From the NCBI GenBank assembly GCA_020091685.1, contig CM034601.1:2914920-2978919 (forward strand): a stretch of 64,000 nt of DNA, given 5' to 3'. This stretch comes from Lutjanus erythropterus. Its lineage: Eukaryota; Chordata; Actinopteri; Lutjaniformes; Lutjanidae. Numbering within the stretch: position 1 is the first letter of the stretch; every line of letters begins with the position of its first letter. A model generated the notes under the pieces. That model made no database searches. It was not told the DNA's origin and was given only the letters and a program-made list of their open reading frames with translations. Both the position numbers and the translations under genes were made by a program. Shown here piece by piece: positions 21,443 to 33,600 of the stretch.

Positions 21443-23265
21443 GTGAGACACTTTACTTCACAGACTTTTAGAGAGAATCAATCAGCTGTTTGATCAGGTT
21501 CTTAAAGAGATTCCAACATTTTTCCAAAGCTCATAAAACCAACAGAATGTGGGTGTTTTTCTGTCCTGTCTGAGCAGATTTAAAGTTAACATCCTCTATA
21601 CGATTCCTCAAGTGTGAAACAGCAGCTCCTTTGCTCCTGCTTCCTTTTAAAGGACCTCAGAGGGGCCCCTGAACCCCACATTTAAAACCTTGAGCTTTAT
21701 TTCCACCTGTGTCTTTAACAGTAAATGTTAGCTCTTTTGTCAGCTTATGAACCAGCTGGTCTGGTGTGTTTTCTGACACCTTCAGGAACCCTAAAGTGGG
21801 TCAGACTTGTGCTGCTGCGTCTGTTCATGCACTAGTGAAAAGTTAAACTCAGTCTCAAGTTACAGATCAGATTTTAGATAAACTTTACATGTGATAAACT
21901 TGTTAGTTTGAGTTATTTTAAAGCTGTGACATGTCAGCAGACTGTCTGTTACATCTGGAAACAGAGAAAAAACAGCAGCTGAAATGACTCAAAAGTAAAG
22001 CATGTTGTACTATTTCTGTCTCTACTCAGGTGTGACTCTGACGGGGCGTGACTCAAATACAACCTGCACAAAACTGCATCCAAGTGTGAGAAAAGTGAGT
22101 GTTACAGGTTTTTTTTCATTCACGTTAACAGGGGCGGTGACATTCTCTGAGTGACGAGTGCAGTTTTTAACTCTTTTCTTTGAGACTCATCATCTCATTG
22201 GCTCGATTTAACTTGTAACAGGTGACGTTAAAGAGCCACAGGGCCTGTAATATGATCTTAAAGGGCAACTCCACCCAAAAACACAACAAAAACTTAATCT
22301 GGAGTGTTGACATCAAGCTGGAGCTTCCCCTGAGGTCACAAATGTCACAACCTTTGTGGTGCAGATCAGCAACACCACGCACCGTAAAAACGCTCCATCA
22401 CAAGTCAAATATCCTGCTAAACTGACTAGACTAGACTAAACTGATAAAACTGACTAAAATGATGCACTCAGAGCTGAAAGTTCTGGTTCAAAAACATTTA
22501 TATGATCAATATTGTCAACAAAACACCAGTTATCAGGTTATACGAGTTCCTCTGTGTTGATTGGGTCACAGTCAGCTGGTCAGTGACTGAAGCAGCAGTC
22601 CTCAGTGATCATGTGCTCTTAAAATGTGACTCCTGACCTCAGTATTAAGGAATTAAGGAAAGGTTGAGGTTCTCTGACGGAGCGGTTCCCGAGATAGAGA
22701 ATAAACTCACATGATGATGTGCTCCGGTTTCAGTTGCCTCTTCTTCACGCCTCATCATGATGTGTTTGATGGGAGGATGAACCCACAGGTGGAAGTGAAA
22801 TAAGAGCTTGTTCCTCTTTTGTCTGTCACTGGACCTTCCTGTTGGTGGACTTTAAATCAGTCGATCAATACTGTAAAACCACACCATCGGGGGCAAAAAA
22901 AAGGATTCTGGGTGAAATCTGAACGGTGCATTCTAAGCGTGCGCTCTCAAACATCTACACACACTTGAGGTTACAAATGAAACTGCTCAGGTGGTTTCTG
23001 GGGTTCAGTGTTCATCCCCAGAGTCCTATTTTTGCCCCCTGACTTTCAGTTTCAGTTTGAATCATTCCTTGTGTTGTCTTACTGTCAAACTGCCAAAATC
23101 CAGAGTTAAAATCCTTATCTGAGTCATCTGGTGTTATTACCATCAATGCGCTCACAGTAGCAAGTGATATGGGGACTTTTTTGCTCCAAAATTGGCTCTC
23201 AGGCAACACGGATGCTGCACGACCCAAAGATATATTTAAGTATACCAGCAATTAACAGAAATGTC

Positions 23266-24555
23266 AAAGGGATAGTTCCCCCCAAAATGAAAGTTCAGTC
23301 ATTATCTCCTCACCCTCATGCAGATTGAGTGTTGGGTTTATTTTGTTAGTCGGCAAAACACTGCTGGAGTTTCACAGGAAAACTGCAGAATCTCCCAATC
23401 AATGGAAGTGAATGGTGACCAGTTTTCAAAGGTAGAAAAAGAACTGGAAAAAAAACATAAAACACCTCCATACTGCTCATCTGGTGTAATCCAAGTCTCC
23501 TAAAGCCCCAACATGAAGTTTGCACACTGTCAAACTACACACACACAGTTCAGATAGTGTGCACGTGAACGTGGCTCCAAGCTAAAGATCTACAGTGAAG
23601 ATTCAGGATAAAAACATGGTGGAAATAACTTTTTTTTGGTCAACTTGGCATGTTGGGGCTTTGGGACACTTGGATTACACCACACTAGCAGCATGGAGGC
23701 ATGTGTGGCTACTAGATAAACAGATAATTAAATGTTAGTTGTGCTATCAAAGGTAAATGAAAAAGAAAAGAGTCCAGACCTGCAGGTTCAGGCCTAATTG
23801 TCAACACCTGAAAACTAAACAAATCTTTATTGGCTTCAAGCTCTAAAACAAACATTGATTCAAGGTGAGTCTAAACACAGCTGGTGAAGCACAACCAATA
23901 TTTGATTATCATTTTAGACCACAATTACTGAGTGAAAGTATCTATGAACAGAGTCTGTACTTCTTCAGGAACTTAACTTCTGTACTACTGTGAACACCTC
24001 GTCATTATAGTGTTTTATAGGTTTGCATTTAAAGTATTATTACTTCTTGTAGTGTGTGTTGGATATTCAGAGGGACATTTTAAAGAAGAAAGTATGTTTT
24101 ATTATTTTTATATTTGTGGCCTGTGTGTCTCTCTATTAGGCTACATGGTCCTGAAAGACCCAGATGCTATTTATTAATCATGTTTCTGTTAATAAAAAGT
24201 TTTAAGACTTTAGAGGTTTCTGTTCACTGCAGATGCATCAAAAAATTGGGAAAGATCTTCAAAGTTTTATCTTGAGCCCAGCTGAGCTTGTTCAGGAAGT
24301 TCAAAATTAGTCAGCTAGCTTACACATATCAAAGCTTTTGGGGAGGTTTTTCAATCTGTACGCTCCACAGACTGTAAAGCCCCTTGAGGTAAAATTGATT
24401 TGTGATATTGGGCCAATACTTTCAATTATGACCTGCAAAACTAATCACATTCCCATCAGCCTCAGATGTGCTTTGTGTTCTGCGCAAATTAGCAAATGCA
24501 ATTATTTAAATTTGATTTAAATATGTTTTGTAGTTTGGGTGAACTGACCCTTTAA
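23266..24555 (+). repeat. AAAGGGATAGTTC element(s), 3' end at a splice acceptor
   Basis: The left end AAAGGGATAGTTCCCCCCAAAATG and the right end TTTGGGTGAACTGACCCTTTAA (24534-24555) are near-complementary, as expected for one element of about 1.3 kb or two overlapping family members. Within 23266-23708 is a segment repeated at 27506-27864. The right end lies 14 bp before the first coding exon of the hexokinase gene. Confidence 0.6.
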
Positions 24556-24569
24556 CCTTCCCTATCCAG

Positions 24570-24686
24570 ATGAGCAGCACAGCAGCAAACGGCGAGGACC
24601 GCACACAGTTTTCCAAGAAGCCCAGAAGGAGCAGATACAACTCGGTTGAACACCTGGACGGCGTCCCTCCGGACATGCTCAGTAAG
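24570..24686 (+). CDS. Hexokinase N-terminal leader exon
   Basis: This 39-codon exon starts with the ATG immediately after its acceptor (TATCCAG|ATG) and ends at AAG|GTACGTG. The peptide is hydrophilic, with a basic patch [10 protein letters not shown] and an acidic-hydrophobic end DGVPPDML. It resembles neither the HK1/HK2 mitochondrial helix nor a signal peptide. R20-x-R22-x-x-S25 fits the basophilic (Akt/SGK type) kinase motif. The splice phase (0) agrees with the conserved 163-nt exon at 32553. Confidence 0.8.
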
Positions 24687-27600
24687 GTACGTGTCACCTG
24701 TGGAGGAAATAATTAGAAAAGTTTTTTTCCGTTTTTTCAAAATGCTGAACATTTAAGATAAAAGTTTTATAAACATCAGCTGCAACTTTATGATGGCCAC
24801 CAAAATTATCCTTGTGATGTTGCAGACAACATGTTCTCATTTCCAAATCATCAAATACAGCAGCTTGGTCAGTGGCCCTATGCTTTAAAGGAATAGTTCA
24901 CCCAAAAATTTTAATTTAGCCATTGTCTACTAATCAATTTTAATTTTACCCTGAACTCCAGCTACTTTTACTTAAGTAAAAACAAAACCACAACCATAGA
25001 GATTATTGCCTAAAAACAGTGCAACAACTCAGCAACTTTGATATGTTGCAACATTTCTGAGCTTCCCTCACTTTATTCGTTTTAGCGACATGCATAACTT
25101 TCCGTCTCTGTGACATAAACCAGTTTGCAGGGAGGGTTCCAGATTAGGAAATCAGAGAGTTTATATCAGTCTGATTCATATGACCGGACCATTCAGTGAC
25201 AGATAAAAAGAAATGACCTAAATTATGACTTAGTTTCCTAACAACAGAAGACTTCCCATTTTCAGTTTAACAACCAGGTCTGAAAAACCTCTGATGCATG
25301 GGTCACACCCAGCGCTCCTCTTTATTCCTAGAAAATCTCCTGCAGATTTTTCTGAGTCAGCTGTGATGATGATTGTACTGAGTCACTGATATTATTATTG
25401 TGTTTATTTTAAAGGGGTGGATTAATAAGACACTCATGATGACACACATTCCTGATCAGAGAAAAGTTCCTCCTCTTACGCGCTCTGTTGCACTGTTGCA
25501 TTTTTCCATTTGCCAAATATCTTATTGTTGTTATTGTGATTTGAGTCAGTCAGAGCCAGTATTAGCCTGTCGCAGCTCTATTGATCTGTATCGGTATCGA
25601 TGTACATGTTGTCAGATATGTACCAATGTGAAAACTTTTTTTTTTTGGTACCTGCTTTAATTTACAGGTCCCCTGATTTCTTGGTAAATAGGTGGTAATT
25701 ACCAAACTACCAAACAACATGTTTGAAATGTATTTGAATTTACATGCAAATTACCCTCAAATCTCATGGTAAGAAATAATTAGCAAGTGTTGTTTTAATA
25801 CAAGTAGGTGAAAATGACCATTTCACATACTTCAGTTTTCTTTGGAATTACCTGCAAATTTACCCAAAATTCCATGGGAAATATGTAATAATTAGCAAGT
25901 GTCATAGTTAATTAATTATCACATACTTACCATGAAAATTTAAAGTAATTTCTGGTTAAATGAAAAAAAAATTACTTGGTTATTACCACCAACTACTTGA
26001 AACAGAACTTGCAAATTTTTACATACTTTACCATGAAATTTTGGGTAATTTGTTGATTTTTAAGAAATTTCAAACATGTTACTTGGTACTTAAAAAAAAC
26101 TTGTTCTATCGTCACATTTATAGCAGATATATATACACACATATAAGAGGCATTTTCTTCTTTTTTTATTTCTTAGTCCTGTAATTTTATCCCTTTAACT
26201 TTACTGTTCAAAATAACATCAGGTCACTGAACATTAAAATGTCTAAAAATGTTAGATCTGTGTTACATATTCAGTTGAGTTGTGTGCTTGCATTGTATTG
26301 TTAAAGTCGGGTTAAAGTCGGGTGTGGCTCAGGAGAGCAGGTCGTCAGTTCAGTCTGCATGTCAGAGTCCCTGAGCAAAACCTGCAACACTAAACTGCCC
26401 CAGATTGTTGTGCTGTCAGAATGAATGTGTGTGTGTATAAATGGCTGAATGTTACATGTAGTTGAGTGATTTACAGACTAGTAAAACACTGTATTAATGC
26501 AGTACGTTCATGTTATCACCGGATGTTTCTAACAATGTTCAAACCCAGAGAAATCCACGATTTATTCAAGCTAACGGTACATTTTTTTACACACCACTAG
26601 TCTGTAAAACTTCCAGGAAAACACTGAATGCATCAGTGAGGAAGGAAGTCAGTAGCCCCACATTTACCAGGTCAAATAATTAAATGATACACACATTAAT
26701 CATCTGCAAAACCGTGTTTCTTTTGGCAGCATGCTTCAAGTATATTTTTACACTATACTTTTGTATTTTTACTGAGATAAAATCTTCAATGCATAACTTT
26801 TTTTCTGCACTGTAATAATGCTACTTTTCAATGACAGCGACTGGTTTATTGTAACTGTATATTTGCATATGAGCGTGATTTACAGTATATTGAAAACTTG
26901 TGAAAGTCAATATAAAGTATTTTAATAGTCCGGATCATGAGAGTCATGATGGAGGAATGAAGTCAGCCACGCCTCCACCGAGGTAAAGTCAGGACCGAGC
27001 ATGTGGAGACAGGAGAGAGAAAGAAAGGGAGGAAATCACATGAGGCTACGAGAGAAGGAGGTGAAGAAAGAGTTTCACCCTGCAGAAAGCAGGAGTGAGA
27101 CGAGACCTGAACAAACACGCCTCTGGAAAATTACTGTAACTCATGAGAGAGAAGAAGAAAAAAAAGGAGTTGTGTGTGTTTGTACCCACACTTCATGACA
27201 CACACCTCATCCTGATCCTTGTGCTAGAATCAGGAAATTATCACACAGACTGTTAAAGGCAATGATTGTAATAATGACAGTAAAACTTTATTTATATAGT
27301 ACTTTTCATATTCAAATGCAGTAGGTGAATAATACAGAAAATGATAGATGCAAAAAGAAAAATAATGAATAAAGGAAAATGAAATAAAAACTAGGAGAGT
27401 GCAGATTCTCACCAGGCAACAGAATCCAGTGGTGAAGCACCTACTGCAATGCCACCACCAAAGGTCGGAGTAAGTGACACGTTTCAATCTCAAGTCTCAA
27501 GTTCTAAAGGGATAGTTCACCCTGTGAAAGGAGTTTCACAGGAAAACAGTGATGCAGAATCTCCCAAACAATGGAAGCGGCTTTTGACCAGTTTTCAAAC

Positions 27601-30600
27601 CAAAATAAAATGCCGCAAAAAAAACCTCCATACTGCTCGTCTGGTGTAATCCAAGTCTCCTAAAGCCCCAGCATGCCGTTTGCACACCGTCACTCCACAC
27701 ACACCCAGTTCAGACAGTGTGCATGTGAACGTGGCTCCAAGCTAAAGATCTACAGTGAAGATTCAGGATAAAAACATGGTGGAAATAACTTTTTTTTAGT
27801 CACCTTGGCATGCTGGGACTTTAGGAGACTTGGATTACAGCAGACGAGCAGCATGGAGGCATTTTATGAGTTGTTTTTTTTTCCAGGAACTATTTTCTTT
27901 CTGCAGTAGAATCCACCAGAACTACTTTCTTTATGCTAAAATAGCAAAATATACTATATATGTGCTGTGTGCAAAAACAAAGCTTGACGTGCAGCGACAG
28001 TAACTAAGATTTGCTGAAATCTTCTATCTGTGACGAGCCAATAACTGATCTGATCATCAGATGCAGTTATGCCTTTCAGCCGGATTTACTGCAAACATTT
28101 ATTACACACAGTTCCTCTGTGATTTTACTCTCATATGAATCACAGCAGCAGCAGGACTGTTGAAACTTGTCTGAGGTATTTCAGACTCTTCAGACTGTAA
28201 AGAATACATGCGATAAATGGTGAGATAAAACAACTAGCCTGCCATCATTCCACCAAAAACTGGTTCTGTCAGCAATCCAGTCTGTGCCTCCATGTTGAAA
28301 CCTGGATGAAGAAACCTCGGGTGTCCCTGAACGCCCCCAGCGCTCACAGACAAACACACAAACACATCGTGCCCAGGCACATTTCACCAAATCACCCACC
28401 AACACAAGTTGTAAGGGTGTGTTTGCTGCGTGTGTGTCTGAAACAGCTTATACTGGATTTAGGAGGGTTTAGTTTGGTTCATTTGACCTCATGAGGACAC
28501 ATTTCAATAGAGTGCAGATCCGATGGTGAAGCACCTGCTGCAATGTCACCACAATTGCCGGATGCTCCCAGCAGGGATCTGCAAAGAGGTGCAAAGAATG
28601 TTATCATGAGTCTTAGTGGGCGGTTTAGAAGAGTGAACAGTCAGCTGTCAGTGGTCGTATAAAACAGAACAGTCAAAAAATAGAATTACTGTCTCCACCA
28701 TCCAATCAACTTACATGATGAATGTGAACACAAAAATTAGGCTGACAGGTCCAGATTTTATTTATTCATGATTAGCTGCAGATTCGATGCGGCCATATTG
28801 GTCACGCACGCACACACGAAGGCGATTGCATGATCCCCTCCGAGGGGATTTAAAAACAAACAAACAAACAAACACTAAAGGTGAACAACAAATATAGACA
28901 TTTGAGTGAAAAAAAGTCTGAAACAGGAACAGAAACACAAAGTTTCCTGATTTTAATGAGAGCAGTTTTGGCATTAGTTAGCTGTTGAACTCATTTAGCT
29001 TTTCTGAAGTAAATAAAGTTCTCTAATGTCTTCTGAAAGACTCTGTGTGAGGTGTTTACCCAGAATCCCTCTCTCTGTGGCTTTACATGAAGTTAAAGCC
29101 ACATCTTTGCTAAAGCATTTCTCTCAACTTTGACTTTATTTTCCATAAAGGAAGCTCAGTTTGTTGGGAGTGCCAGTGTAGACAATACAACAGGAGCTGT
29201 CCATAGAAACAGAACAGGAAGCTGCACATCACTGCAGCCTGGTGAGTCTTTATGACCCAGATGTTAAACACAACAACAGCAGCTGTAACAAAGGATTGCT
29301 GAAAAGCTTATTTGATCTTATGTTAATAATCCGCCTGTGTGAGTCAGCTCATATTTCTGGTTAGAAAAGAGTGTGTGGTTGCTAGAAAAACTTTAAAAAA
29401 TTAAAAAATAAAACTTCTGTGCTGCAGTTTTGACCACAGACAGTGTTTCTATAGGTGTGATCACACCCATCTGTCACACTGTAGAGAACTACTGACCCTG
29501 TTGTATGGAGTATGGATGCAGTTTGGTGCGTCACAGCGGCCCGTTGCAGCTTTTTAACAACTTTGCAGTGTTTTTTTTTTCCAGCTCTGAAGGAAGCGGA
29601 AAGCAGGAAGAGAAATGTGAATTGTTGCTGCCATCTCAGGAGGATCATAACACGCTGTAGCTGCCAGGCCTCTTCCTGCAGAAAATCACTCTGAAACATT
29701 TAATTTAACAGAAACAGGAGTGTAACCAGACACATGCATGTGTTTTTTATTTAGATCAAACATGTTATTAAATGAGTGGCTGGCAGTTAATATTTAGTCT
29801 AATTTCCAGACTGACATGAAGTCGAGCAGACGATGTTAGAGAAGAATTAAGTGGTTGAATGACTGTTAATGTACAGTGGGAGGATTTGTCTTGTTGCGTT
29901 ACTGTAAAACACCATTTTATTCACTTAAAATGCAAATTCATCTTTAGCACTTGCCTGTGGGGAAAACACACTCCATAAACAACCATGCAATCAAAACATT
30001 AAACACATAAAATCTGAAAAGAGATAAACTGTTGAAGTGACTGAGTGATAAAAGTGAAGTGAGTGAATGAATCTTCTGACACGCAAGTCGTCTAAACATC
30101 ACAACACTACATACGGGCAGCGTACATAAATATGATAAAGTAATAGACAGATAGATAATGTAAATAATTTTTAACCAGTCTTCTAATGTTGGAGCGTCTG
30201 GTTGTAACCAGTTCGTCACAGCTTTTTTTATCCGTCTGATAAGTAATGTTTTCATCAGATATTTGTCTGCTTCAGTCTGAAGATTCTCATTTCGTATTTA
30301 ATAAGTTCCTATAACCTGTAGTTTTTTTTTTGCACACCTGAGAGCAAAGATGGATGATTTAATATTTCATAGCTCTGACTAAACAAATCTGACCAACATA
30401 TCACCACCATCAAATATTCATTTATTTTTTCTGCATATAAGACTTCACAAAAAAACTTTAGCTTTTATTAAACATTTTGACCAAGAATTCAAATTAATTT
30501 TGACATAATCTGTCAATTCAGACATTATTATAACTGATAAATAAAGGTTATCATTATGAGAACAATAAATATTCATTCTATCTGTCTGTCTATCTCTTAA

Positions 30601-33600
30601 AAGAAGTACTCAGAACTTTTAATTCGGTAAAAGTTGTAATACCACAGTGCAGATTGCTCCCATGTTCAAAAAACACTGAAGAAGTGCCCTTTAAACGCCT
30701 TTATGGTAAATAAAACATATTAAATGTCCTCTAGTTTGCCTTTCCAGTGATAAACATGATCACGACTTTCACATACAGCTGGTGTCCTTTTAATCTTTAT
30801 TTTTATTTTTATTTTTCGAGTCCTCACAACCTCCCACCACAGATTCACATTTTATTTCACAATCACTGACTCAAACCTGTCAACCAATCACTGCAGACAT
30901 TAAGTTCATTCATGAAGCGTGATGTCATCCACTGCCGCAGGGTTCGGCCCCGCCCCCTTTCTTTATCTCGGGAGAGACTCTTGAAGATGTTTGGAGGAAA
31001 CTCCTCACGGCGGCTTTGTTCTGAACACAGACACAGATTCCTAAAATACCAGGAGCTGCATCAGAACAGGCGAGACGACAATCTGACCCTGAACTATTTG
31101 TTGTTGTTCAGGTTTATTTTCACAGACCTGAAGCTCCACATAGCTTCATAATTAAAATAATTATTAATTATAATTAATAATGAATTATTATTAATAATAT
31201 ATTATTTCAGTGCGTGAACTTTCAGTATGTTGAAGTTTGTTTCCTCATTGAATCATATTTCCTCCAACAATAGAAGAAGAAGCTGCAGGTTTCTGATTCC
31301 ACCTCAAACACTCCCTGCATTCCAAATACTTTTTCTTTTTGCTCATACTGCAGCTGCTCCTGCAGGGTTTGTGCTGCTGCATGCAGTTTGCATACAAATG
31401 GGACATAATACTTCATCATAATATTGTGCTTTGAACTCTGACCCTCTGGCTCAAACATCCATCACAATATTTAATTCATGACAGTAGATTTCCATATGCT
31501 TTTCTCTCTCATTGTTGCTGTGTTTTCATAGTTATAACCTTTAGTCAGTTGTCTTTGTGTTTATTTTGTTCACTCCAACAGTTCTGTCACTGTGGCTTCT
31601 GTCATCTGTCACAGAAGCTCAGATGTGATGTATCTTCTGGCGCACAGAGCATTGTGGGTCAGAAGAGCCAGGAAGGCATGCAGGCCTGCAAACTGCACAA
31701 TGCAAGTGGATGCAGAACATCCTGGTACTTTTGACATACTGCATTTGACACAACATTGAAAAAGAAATTCTAAATGGCATATTATGGGTATTGGAACGTA
31801 CACAGTGTTTGAAATCAGCCTGTGCAGCAGTGGCTGTCTGCTGTTTGTTGGCAGATGCTGCAGATGTTGAGAAAACGCTGCCATCTTGTGGATAAATGAT
31901 GTGAAATCTGCTCTGTCTCGTGCATGTTTTATTTTTTGTATTACTTTTAAATGTCAGAATGTTTTAATCCCGGTTCAACCATGTAAAGTATTTTATAAAT
32001 TTGTTTTTCAAAGTGCTGATTATTACCTTATTATTTATCAGCATGCGCTACATAGAATGCACAGTGTGTTATTTATGTTGTTTCAAACATTTTTTATTGT
32101 GAAGCCTGATCATAAAGGTTACAGAATATGGTGTTGCCGTGCTTCATTTCCATACACACAAACAGAAACACACTCCATCTAAAATAAATACATAAATAAT
32201 AAATACTGGCTCTGCCCAGCTACCAAAATCCCCGTCCCAACCCCTGACTGTGTTTAAATTTGGTTCCATCTGCAAGATGCAAGAGGCTGCTAAGTTTGTC
32301 CATCAGTTCTGTGACCCATAATTTTAAAGCTGGAACATCTTTCTTTATCCAGAATACAACGTTTCTGTGCCTGTTAAAGTTTCTTTATATCTTCAGGATA
32401 TCCCCAGAATGATCAAAATTTGGTCTGGGTCTATCTGGGCCCTTAGACAAAACCTTAGACAATAAAGAGAAGACGTCAACCCAGTAAGCTGTGACGTTCA
32501 TCACCTTCCTCTTCCTTTTTCACACATATCTTTTGTGCGTGTGTGTCTGCAGGTGCAGGACTACCTGAGGCCTTTCCGTCTGTCTCTGGAGAAGCTGCAG
32601 GAGGTTTCTGCTCGGCTGAAGAAGGACATGCTTCGAGGTTTGGGGAAACACAGTCATCACAAGGCGGCCGTCAAGATGCTGCCCACCTTCGTCAGGGCCA
32701 CACCGGACGGGACGGGTGAGAATATTTATCTATTTATTTTAGTAGGTATTTTAAATTGTAATCCTGCTTATGATGCACATTTTTCCTAAATGTATCTGTA
32801 GTATCTTATATCTTTTTTGTTTAACTGTAAGAGAACATAGCTAACTCCCCAAGCCTGCTAAAATACTTATTTTCCTAAACTTTTATTTTGAAAGTCTAAC
32901 CAGACGTTGCAGTTTACCTGTTTGTTTCTCCCGGCAGAGAAAGGCGACTTCCTGGCGTTGGATCTCGGTGGGACAAACTTCCGGGTGCTTCATGTCCGCT
33001 TGATGGAGGAGAACCAGACAGTGCTGAAGATGGACAGTGAGATCTGTGCCATCACACCGGAGATGATGCTGGGACCTGGAGAACAGGTGACACAGACGCA
33101 ACGTTAAATAAAATAAAGACGGTTAAGAAAACAGGAATGCAAACAGAACAAAAGATGTAATACAGCATTAAAAATAAATTAATAAATAGATTAATGAAAG
33201 CAGTTTTTTTCATCTCCCAGAGACAGATATTAAACAAATGGCACCATCAGGACATCTCTAATGTCTGTTTAAACCTTTTGAGATGTTGTCCCAGTTAAAA
33301 ACCTGTCTGTCTCTCTCCGTCTGTCCAGCTGTTCGACCACATTGCGGATTGTCTCGCTAAGTTCCTCGTTGCTCAGGATCTGAACGGACAAACTCTTCCT
33401 CTGGGCTTCACCTTCTCTTTCCCCTGTGAACAGAAAGAAATCGACAAGGTCTCACACAAACACACACAAACACACACAAACCTGGTTTTGTCCATTTGTC
33501 AATTCCAACCAGAAGAGAAAAGAATATTCAGATGTGACCTTTGTAATCACCAACATTTTGATCAATAAGTTAGTTTTGGAGACTGTCTACAGAAGTCTTG

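Larger units (their letters stand above)
24687..32552. other. Large hexokinase intron with repeats
   Basis: This 7.9-kb intron separates the N-terminal leader exon from the conserved core. It contains fragments of the AAAGGGATAGTTCACCC family (24890-24945, 27506-27864), a region of TTACC/GGTAA-rich short repeats at 25660-26090, an AAAC run near 28854-28875, and a possible LINE fragment near 32215-32440. No hexokinase-like exon lies in it, so a second hexokinase half is not hidden here. Confidence 0.6.

Noticed and set aside
15422-32552. Search for an N-terminal hexokinase half upstream of the core exons
   Set aside because: No frame carries hexokinase motifs such as [13 protein letters not shown] or NDTVGT in this interval.
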